The position numbers and the translations under genes are program-made. From contig JAXLRU010000002.1 of NCBI GenBank assembly GCA_046330935.1, forward strand, positions 372,001 to 436,000: a DNA stretch of 64,000 bases, given 5' to 3'. Shown one piece after another: positions 58,713 through 64,000 of the stretch; the stretch's first letter is position 1; each line of letters begins with the position of its first letter. Under the pieces are notes generated by a model. The model had not been told where the DNA came from, did no database searches, and worked only from the letters and a program-made list of their open reading frames with translations. Source of the stretch: JAXLRU01 sp046330935. GTDB taxonomy: Bacteria; Actinomycetota; Actinomycetes; Actinomycetales; Kineosporiaceae.

Positions 58713-59548
58713 GCACCGTGACCGCCCCCGAACGCCCGGCGCCCCGCGCGCCCCTCACCGCAGGCGTCGCCACCACCGGCGCCGCCAACCCTCTCGCCGT
58801 CGTCCGGCAGAGCCTCGCCCTCGCCTGGCGCGGACTGATCAAGATCCGGCGCACGCCCGAGGCGCTGATCGACGTCACGATCCAGCCGACGATCTTCCTC
58901 GGCCTGTTCGTGACGATCTTCGGCTCGGCCGTCGCCGGGTCGCGGCACGACTACCTGACGTCCCTGCTGCCCGGGCTGCTCGCCCAGTCGATCGCGACCG
59001 CCGCCGTCGCCATCGGCGTCAACCTCAACACCGACCTGGAGAAGGGCGTCTTCGACCGGTTCCGCTCCCTGCCGATCGCCCGCTCCGCACCCCTGATCGG
59101 CGCCGTGCTCGCCGACGCCGTGCGCTACACGATCGTCACGATCATGACGCTCGTGCCCGGCTACGCGATGGGCTACCGGATCTCGACGTCGGCGTTCGGG
59201 CTGGTCGCCGGGGCGCTGCTCGCCATCGGATTCGGGCTGTGCATCAGCTGGATCTCGGTGTTCGTCGGGATGATGGTCCGCACGTCCGGGGCCGTGCAGG
59301 GGATCATGTTCATGCTGGTCCTGCCGCTGTCGTTCGGCGCCGACATCTTCGTGCCCGTCGACACCCTGCCCGGATGGATGCAGGCCATCGTGCGGATCAA
59401 CCCCCTCACGCATCTCGTGCGCGCCATGCGCGGGCTGTGGAACGGCGGGGCCGTCGCCGCCGACGTGTGGCTCACGCTCGGGTGGATGGCCGCCTTCGTC
59501 GCCGTGTTCATGCCGCTCGCGTTGCGCGCGTACCGCCGGCGGGCGTGA
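58709..59548 (+). CDS. ABC-2 type permease (DrrB)
   Basis: 279 residues with six helices and the DrrB/ABC-2 landmarks RTPEALIDVTIQPTIFLGLF, LTSLLPGLLAQSIATAAVAI, DLEKGVFDRFRSLPIARSAP and MFMLVLPLSFGADIFVPVDT, PGWMQAIVRINPLTHLVRAM. Translationally coupled to the ATPase gene. It probably exports a lipid-like or drug-like molecule from the cell; the substrate is unknown. Confidence 0.92.
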   Translation: MSTVTAPERPAPRAPLTAGVATTGAANPLAVVRQSLALAWRGLIKIRRTPEALIDVTIQPTIFLGLFVTIFGSAVAGSRHDYLTSLLPGLLAQSIATAAVAIGVNLNTDLEKGVFDRFRSLPIARSAPLIGAVLADAVRYTIVTIMTLVPGYAMGYRISTSAFGLVAGALLAIGFGLCISWISVFVGMMVRTSGAVQGIMFMLVLPLSFGADIFVPVDTLPGWMQAIVRINPLTHLVRAMRGLWNGGAVAADVWLTLGWMAAFVAVFMPLALRAYRRRA

Positions 59549-59572
59549 GGTGGGGCTCGGGTGGGGGTGGGA

Positions 59573-60817
59573 TCACGAGCCGAGACTTGCGACGACGGCG
59601 TCCGCTCGCGCTTGGACCATCGCACGCAGCTGCGGGACGTCGTCGAGGATGGGGGTCGACGCGGCCGACGCGAGCCGAGTGGCGACGTCCTCGACGACGG
59701 CGCGCGCCCCCGCCCGGGGCACCCCCCACGCCTGCGCCTCACCGACCAGATCGGCTCCGGTGACACGAGCCAGGTGCAGCCTGCCGTTGACGAGCATCGC
59801 CGCCTCCCCCCGCAGACCCGGGAACAACGCTGTGGGCACCGTGTCGTACAGCGGCGCCAACTCGACGGCGCCCGGTGCGCGATGCAGGAGGGCGAGGTTC
59901 TTTCCGTGGGCGTCGGCGTTGCCGATGAGCACCGTGAACACGGTCGCTGCGAGGAGGCGCCGGAGCTGCGCGTCGGGATCCGCGGAGTGCCGCTCGAGGA
60001 GCCGGGCCACATCGGCCAGCCCCGGCCCGCCGGTCGACTCGTATTTCCCCCGCCCGAACGCGGCATCGGCGTCGACGCCGAGCGCCTGACACGCGTCCTC
60101 CTGGTGCACCCGCCTCAGGGGTTCGTCGCAACCGCCCGACATCTGCTCCCGATCGAACCGGGAGACGACCAGGCAGGAGACGCCCCCGACGTCCACCGTG
60201 CCCGCCGTCGCCGAGGTCAGCCCCACGGCGGCGGCCAGTCGCAGCGCCGCGGCCTCCGCCGCCGCCATGCCCGGGAACCGGCGGTCCTCCACCTTGAGGA
60301 TGTGCGTCGAGGGGTACCCGTGGCGGGGGCGCGCCCACCCTCGATCGGTCTGCACGAGGAGGAGCTTGTCCTGCAAGCCGGCCAGGGACAGCTCGCTGTC
60401 GTCATGGAGGCCGAGAGGGCGCTCGGCCAGCGCTGCGACCTCGGCAGCGAGGACGTCGTCGTCGTAGTACTCCACCGACGCTTGGCGATCGGCCGTCGTC
60501 CCGGCGATCACGAGGGCCCCGGCGACGTCGCGGCCGAACCGGGCGAGCATGCCCACGACGTCCGTCACCGGCACTCCGGCAGTCTCGGCCATCGCCCTGC
60601 GTGCGGCGCCCTCGGGGAGCAGGCCCTTGAAGAAGGGGGCCGACCCGCCGAGCCGGCCGCGCTTGAGGGGCAGCGAACACGACAGGAGCGGGATGTTCCC
60701 CGGCCAGCGGTCCAGGGCCGCAGCGGTGTAGCGGCAGTCGACGGCGCCCGTACGGGTGCCGGTCACATCGGCGACGTGCTCCCCGTGCAGCCAGACCTTC
60801 AGAGCGCCTCTAGACAC
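59573..60817 (-). CDS. hipA: HipA-type serine/threonine kinase toxin
   Basis: 414 residues from GTG 60817. The N-subdomain has VWLHGEHVADVTGTRTG and LSCSLPLKRGRLGGSAPFFK. The kinase core has DSELSLAGLQDKLLLV (P-loop side), THILKVEDRRFPGMAAAEAA, the catalytic IGNADAHGKNLALLH and LAPLYDTVPTALFP (metal-binding Asp). HipA kinases phosphorylate translation targets such as GltX and slow growth. It overlaps the antitoxin gene by 8 bp. It is full length, with no sign of decay. Confidence 0.92.
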   Translation of the reverse strand: MSRGALKVWLHGEHVADVTGTRTGAVDCRYTAAALDRWPGNIPLLSCSLPLKRGRLGGSAPFFKGLLPEGAARRAMAETAGVPVTDVVGMLARFGRDVAGALVIAGTTADRQASVEYYDDDVLAAEVAALAERPLGLHDDSELSLAGLQDKLLLVQTDRGWARPRHGYPSTHILKVEDRRFPGMAAAEAAALRLAAAVGLTSATAGTVDVGGVSCLVVSRFDREQMSGGCDEPLRRVHQEDACQALGVDADAAFGRGKYESTGGPGLADVARLLERHSADPDAQLRRLLAATVFTVLIGNADAHGKNLALLHRAPGAVELAPLYDTVPTALFPGLRGEAAMLVNGRLHLARVTGADLVGEAQAWGVPRAGARAVVEDVATRLASAASTPILDDVPQLRAMVQARADAVVASLGS

Positions 60818-61085
60818 GCGGTTCCCCGTCGGTGACCGCCCGCGGCGGGGGTTCCGGCTCCGGTTCGTCGAAGGTGACGACGACCGTGGCTCCCATGCGG
60901 CGCAGCAGGCGAAGGAGGTGGTCCAGCACGACGGCCGAGCGGCCGTTCTCCAGTTTCGCGAGCCAGTGCCGGCTGAGACCACTGCGGTCGGCGAGCTCCT
61001 GTTGGGTGAGTCCACGCACGCGCCGGATCTCGGCGACCGCCGCGCCGAGATCATCTCCCGCTCGCACCACCCAGGTGCGCTCCAT
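60810..61085 (-). CDS. hipB: HipB-type XRE antitoxin
   Basis: 91 residues with an XRE HTH (RRVRGLTQQELADRSGLSRH, WLAKLENGRSAVVLDHLLRL) and a short acidic Pro-rich tail (FDEPEPEPPPRA). The near-perfect ribosome site AAGGAGGTGA precedes ATG 61085, so antitoxin should be made in excess. Three TGTGCC-N6-GGCACA operators lie within 105 bp upstream, the typical HipB autoregulation arrangement. Its 3' end overlaps the hipA start. Confidence 0.93.
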   Translation of the reverse strand: MERTWVVRAGDDLGAAVAEIRRVRGLTQQELADRSGLSRHWLAKLENGRSAVVLDHLLRLLRRMGATVVVTFDEPEPEPPPRAVTDGEPRV

Positions 61086-61097
61086 GCCGTCACCTCC

Positions 61098-61190
61098 TTG
61101 TGCCTAGGCGGGCACAACGGCAAGTATGACACGGTTGCGCCTGCGGGGGCACAATCCCGTCGTGAGCGTCGATGTGCCTCTCTAGGCACG
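61098..61190. promoter_or_regulatory. Three-operator control region of hipBA
   Basis: Sites are TTGTGCC-N6-GGCACAA (61098-61117, perfect), TTGCGCC-N6-GGCACAA (61135-61154) and TGTGCC-N6-GGCACG (61173-61190). All have the same 6-bp spacer. A possible -10 (CATACT on the minus strand, about 61123-61128) lies between the first two, so binding would block RNA polymerase. Confidence 0.85.
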
Positions 61191-61254
61191 TCTTATCCAC
61201 AGCGCGGGCAGCGGGGCCGCTCCATGCGATCCGAGCTTGGCTAGGGTTCCGCGC

Positions 61255-61848
61255 ATGCACGGGGAGACTGATCGCCACCGCAGCCCGCGCCTCGCCATCG
61301 CTCTCGTGGCCTGCGCCGTCGCCGCCCTGACCGGATGCTCGAGGGGCGAAGGGCCTGCACCCACCCCCGCGGCGACGGTCGCGACGAGCGCGCCCGCGCC
61401 GGTCGTCACCGACCGACCCCGGCCCACGATCCCGGCTGCGGCGAAGGCACCCACGCCCGAGGGGGCCGAAGCCTTCGCCCGCTACGCGATGAGCGTCTAC
61501 GGGTCCGTCTACCAGACCGGCGACACCTGGCCCTTCAGTGAGCTGGGCAGCCCTGACTGCACCTTCTGCGCCAACGTGCGGGAGAACGTCGCCGCCTTCC
61601 GGGCGAAGGGGCACCGGCAGGTGGGCGGCGACGTGACCGTGCGGGAGGTCGTTCCCGCGGACAACCCTCCCCCCGGAGGAGCCATCCTCAATGTGGTCGT
61701 GGACACCACACCTGCGCAGGAGCTGGACAGCGATGGTCGTGTGGTGAAGGCCTTCGACGCCGAGACGAGCAAATCGCTTCTGGTTGCCCTCACGCGGTAC
61801 GGGGACGAGTGGCGCATCTACGACATCGGTGGGGAAAAGAAGAAGTGA
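61255..61848 (+). CDS. DUF6318 family lipoprotein
   Basis: 197 residues from ATG 61255. Lipobox ALTGC followed by SRGEGPAPTPAATVATSAPA (linker). The DUF6318 core is AAAKAPTPEGAEAFARYAMS and VYGSVYQTGDTWPFSELG, with the Cys pair SPDCTFCANVRENV and a C-terminal YGDEWRIYDIGG. It is anchored outside the membrane; the fold resembles NTF2-like proteins (inference). Its stop overlaps the GTG of the PKD-protein gene, so they form a coupled pair. A perfect DnaA box TTATCCACA lies upstream at 61193. Confidence 0.88.
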   Translation: MHGETDRHRSPRLAIALVACAVAALTGCSRGEGPAPTPAATVATSAPAPVVTDRPRPTIPAAAKAPTPEGAEAFARYAMSVYGSVYQTGDTWPFSELGSPDCTFCANVRENVAAFRAKGHRQVGGDVTVREVVPADNPPPGGAILNVVVDTTPAQELDSDGRVVKAFDAETSKSLLVALTRYGDEWRIYDIGGEKKK

Positions 61849-62735
61849 GAGCGCCGCTGCCACGCAGCCTCACCACTGCGCTCGTCAGCTTCGTGACTCT
61901 CATGATCCTCTCGACGGCACCGGCGGTGTCGGTCCCGCGTGCCGGGAGTCGGCTCGACGCCGACACTCAGAGGGACCCGGGAGAAATCATCGTCTCGTTC
62001 TTCGAGCGCGCCCGTCGGGAGCAGGCCTCGGCACCCGACCCCAAGGCGCCTCTACGGCCGTTCCGCATGCGGCGGGTCGTTCCGGCTTGCGGTGACAACG
62101 GCGCCGAACCGGGCCGTGACGCTCAATGCGCGAGCGCAGTCAACCAGTGCGCGCAGCTCGGCATCCGCGACGCGTACCGGGTCTGGGTGTACACCGGTCC
62201 TGAAGGCGTGGCGCGCCCCGGCGACGACGACTGGAATCTGTCGGACATGAGATGTGTCCGCGAGCGGGAAGCAGCGACGCCCACGCGCCGCGTGGTCGCG
62301 GTGACCACCGCGGACTTCCGGCGGCTGCCGATCCCGCCCGGAGAAATGACCCTGGAACCGGGCAACGGACCGGTGCTCGTCAACTACCCGATGAACGCCT
62401 ACGTGAAGGCCGGGCCGGTGCCGCTGTCCACGGTCGTCGGAGGCACTCGCGTGGACGTGCTGGCGACGCCGATCCGGTACGAGTGGTCCTTCGGCGACGG
62501 CGGCACGCTCAGCACGACCGACCCCGGCGGCCCCTACCCGCGCATGACGACGAGCCACACCTACCAGGCCACCGGCTGGTTCTCGGTGAGCCTGCGCACG
62601 GTCTACACCGGGCAGTACCGCGTGGCGGGCCAGGCGGGGGGCGGCGACTGGCTGCCCATCGACGGGACCGCCGAGGTGGCCGGGCCCGCGGTCACCCGCG
62701 AGGTGATCGAGACCCGCGCCGTCCTCGTGCCCTAG
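61845..62735 (+). CDS. Secreted PKD-domain protein
   Basis: 296 residues from GTG 61845 (GTGA overlap with the upstream stop). Signal peptide SLTTALVSFVTLMILSTAPA. The mature part has a Cys-rich N-terminal region (VVPACGDNGAEPGRDAQCAS, SAVNQCAQLG, and MRCVRERE) and a C-terminal PKD domain (IRYEWSFGDGGTLSTTDPGG, TSHTYQATGWFSVSLRTVYT). Paired DUF6318 and PKD genes recur in actinomycetes (recollection). They probably form a surface complex; the function is unknown. Confidence 0.82.
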   Translation: MRAPLPRSLTTALVSFVTLMILSTAPAVSVPRAGSRLDADTQRDPGEIIVSFFERARREQASAPDPKAPLRPFRMRRVVPACGDNGAEPGRDAQCASAVNQCAQLGIRDAYRVWVYTGPEGVARPGDDDWNLSDMRCVREREAATPTRRVVAVTTADFRRLPIPPGEMTLEPGNGPVLVNYPMNAYVKAGPVPLSTVVGGTRVDVLATPIRYEWSFGDGGTLSTTDPGGPYPRMTTSHTYQATGWFSVSLRTVYTGQYRVAGQAGGGDWLPIDGTAEVAGPAVTREVIETRAVLVP

Positions 62736-62744
62736 GCCATCCTC

Positions 62745-62785
62745 TGGGGACGCTCATCGCGCCTATAGCGCGTCGGTGCTCCCCA
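62745..62785. repeat. Palindromic element between convergent genes, second copy
   Basis: TGGGGA (62745) pairs with TCCCCA (62780) around CGCG CCTATAG CGCG. It resembles 42933-42975 in arms, centre and length. It sits 9 bp after the PKD gene stop and 19 bp before the stop of the converging TPR gene. Confidence 0.65.
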
Positions 62786-62803
62786 TAGCGACGCGAGAGC
62801 CCG

Positions 62804-64000
62804 TCAGCGCGGGGTCAACCCGAACAGCACCAGCGCCTCGGGGCGGGTCAGCGCGGCCCCCTCGGTGACGGCCACGGCCGCGGCGTCGGCGCCGAGGTCG
62901 GCGTCCACCTTCGCCCGCACCCGCTCCAACGCGACGTCCCCCCTGTCGTCGCGTCCGCGGACCGCCTCGGCGGCCCCCAGCAGCACCGCCGCCTGCCGTG
63001 CGTCGCCGCACGCCCACCGGTGCGCGGCCCGCGCGACCCCGACGATGGCGATGCACGGCATGTCCCACAACAGGGCCGCCTCCTCCATCCCGGTGGTGAC
63101 CAGCTCGTCGACCTCGTCGGCGGCCGCGCGCCCGCGCTCCACGGCGAGCAGCGCGGCCAGGCCCGCCCGGACCACCGCGCGCAACTGGGGCGGGCGGATC
63201 CTCGAGGTCGCCGTCACCTCCAGAGCACTGCGAAGCTGCGCCTCGGCCTCGGCCACGTCCCCCAGGCTCCACGCCACATGCCCGCGGATCATGCCGGTGA
63301 AGGCGGCGACGATCGGCTGCCCGGACGGGTCGGACGAGCGCGCGGCCTCGGCCATCGCCTCCCGGCACCCGTCGAGGTCACCGGTGCGGGCGCGGGCCCC
63401 GGCCAGCCGCAGCAGCGCCTCCACCCGCTCGTCGCGGGTGTGGATCTCGGTGAGGATCGCCACGGCCTCCTCGTAGGTGCGCACCGCCGCCGCGTGGTCG
63501 CCGTCCAGGGACTGCACCCGGCCCAACCCGGTGAGGCAGGCCGCGATGCCCCACCGGTCTCCGAGGGCACGGAACCGCTCCAGCCCGTCGAGGTAGGACT
63601 GCAGCTCCAGCGCGGTCTCACCGGCGTTCTCGGCCGCGCCCGCCGCGAGCATCGCCATCATCGCCCGCACCCAGGGGTCTGCGCCCTGTGCACCCTCCTC
63701 CAGCAACCGCAGCGTGCCCGCGTGGTCGCCCCGCAGCATCGTCACCACCGGGTCGACCAGCGCGAACACCGGGTGCTGGCCGTACAGGTGCGCGTACCGG
63801 CCGGGCTCGGGCAGCAGAGTGACGAGGTGCTCCAGCGACAGTTCCTCGTCCTGCGTCCCGGCGTTGAGGTCGACGATCTGCCGCATGATCGAGACGACGG
63901 CGCGGGCGGCTTCGGGCGCGGGGCCCGGCAGGGAGTCGGCGGCGATCAGCCACTGCGCGGCCTCGGTGTGCGAGCCCTGCAGCATCCAGAACCAGCTCAA
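62804..64000 (-). CDS. TPR-rich regulator/ATPase-like protein, C-terminal part (cut by window edge)
   Basis: At least 398 residues; the start lies beyond the window. The visible part is an alpha-solenoid of tetratricopeptide-like repeats (for example RAMMAMLAAGAAENAGETAL, AACLTGLGRVQSLDGDHAAA, LLRLAGARARTGDLDGCREA, GMIRGHVAWSLGDVAEAEAQ). It ends AAVLLGAAEAVRGRDDRGDV, a pattern seen at the C-terminus of AfsR/SARP- or LuxR-type STAND ATPase regulators. Whether a BTAD, NB-ARC or HTH domain precedes it cannot be seen. Confidence 0.7.
   Translation of the reverse strand: MSWFWMLQGSHTEAAQWLIAADSLPGPAPEAARAVVSIMRQIVDLNAGTQDEELSLEHLVTLLPEPGRYAHLYGQHPVFALVDPVVTMLRGDHAGTLRLLEEGAQGADPWVRAMMAMLAAGAAENAGETALELQSYLDGLERFRALGDRWGIAACLTGLGRVQSLDGDHAAAVRTYEEAVAILTEIHTRDERVEALLRLAGARARTGDLDGCREAMAEAARSSDPSGQPIVAAFTGMIRGHVAWSLGDVAEAEAQLRSALEVTATSRIRPPQLRAVVRAGLAALLAVERGRAAADEVDELVTTGMEEAALLWDMPCIAIVGVARAAHRWACGDARQAAVLLGAAEAVRGRDDRGDVALERVRAKVDADLGADAAAVAVTEGAALTRPEALVLFGLTPR

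Overview
The window is about 64 kb of very GC-rich chromosome from an actinomycete (Actinomycetota). GTG starts are frequent, and it carries a stand-alone LigD-type polymerase domain, a DnaB replicative helicase interrupted by an intein, a DUF6318 lipoprotein, a DrrA/DrrB exporter and a STAS-kinase fusion preceded by a stress-sigma-type promoter. I cannot name the genus. The mix fits Kineosporiales or neighbouring orders, but that is inference. No tRNA, rRNA or CRISPR array was seen.

Left part (1-23,300). The left edge is damaged: pieces of an ISL3-type insertion sequence and a 371-bp exact duplication of a secreted-protein gene are arranged in tandem, and the secreted-protein gene is broken. 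Next come a GH63/MGH1-like glycosidase, an isocitrate lyase/PEP mutase family enzyme and an Arr-type rifampin ADP-ribosyltransferase. At about 8.5-12.8 kb lies a lower-GC island: a four-gene operon (secreted peptide, ABC ATPase, two membrane proteins) and an intact IS630 element with its TA target duplication. The island lies inside an array of paralogous secreted proteins (PA14 plus a shared C-terminal domain, one fused to a sugar dehydrogenase and one frameshifted). A decayed 3' end of a further paralogue is left on the far side of the island. LigD-PolDom, a frameshifted small secreted protein, a double GNAT protein, a secreted alpha/beta hydrolase and a repeat-rich intergenic region follow.

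Middle (23,300-46,300). An organosulfur uptake operon (FMN reductase, binding protein, ATPase, permease, DszA/NtaA-type flavin monooxygenase) is followed by an SDR, metF and a geranylgeranyl-reductase-family flavoprotein. A gene-poor stretch then holds two identical 7-codon ORFs (MRAVRWY), each with a ribosome-binding site, ahead of an intrinsic terminator. Next are DUF72 and DUF952-VOC genes and a sugar regulon: a carbohydrate ABC transporter, GH95 and GH39 enzymes and a divergent LacI regulator, tied together by three copies of the operator CGAAACWGTTTCG. The dnaB gene carries a 386-residue intein and has an unusually long upstream region with DnaA-box-like sequences.

Right part (46,300-64,000). 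A methyltransferase, a GlxA/AraC regulator beside a stand-alone GAPDH, and two proteins of unknown function come first. These are followed by a large membrane protein with a beta-helix-like region, an ECF sigma factor with a coupled membrane protein, and the STAS-HATPase fusion. A MATE transporter, a VOC protein, a NERD protein, a DrrAB exporter, a HipBA module with three operator copies, a DUF6318/PKD pair and a truncated TPR regulator complete it.

The intergenic spaces repeatedly contain nested palindromes (outer arms plus inner arms). Some share the same core sequence, suggesting dispersed palindromic elements that in places also act as terminators. Several single-base frameshifts in otherwise well-conserved genes may be real decay or assembly error.
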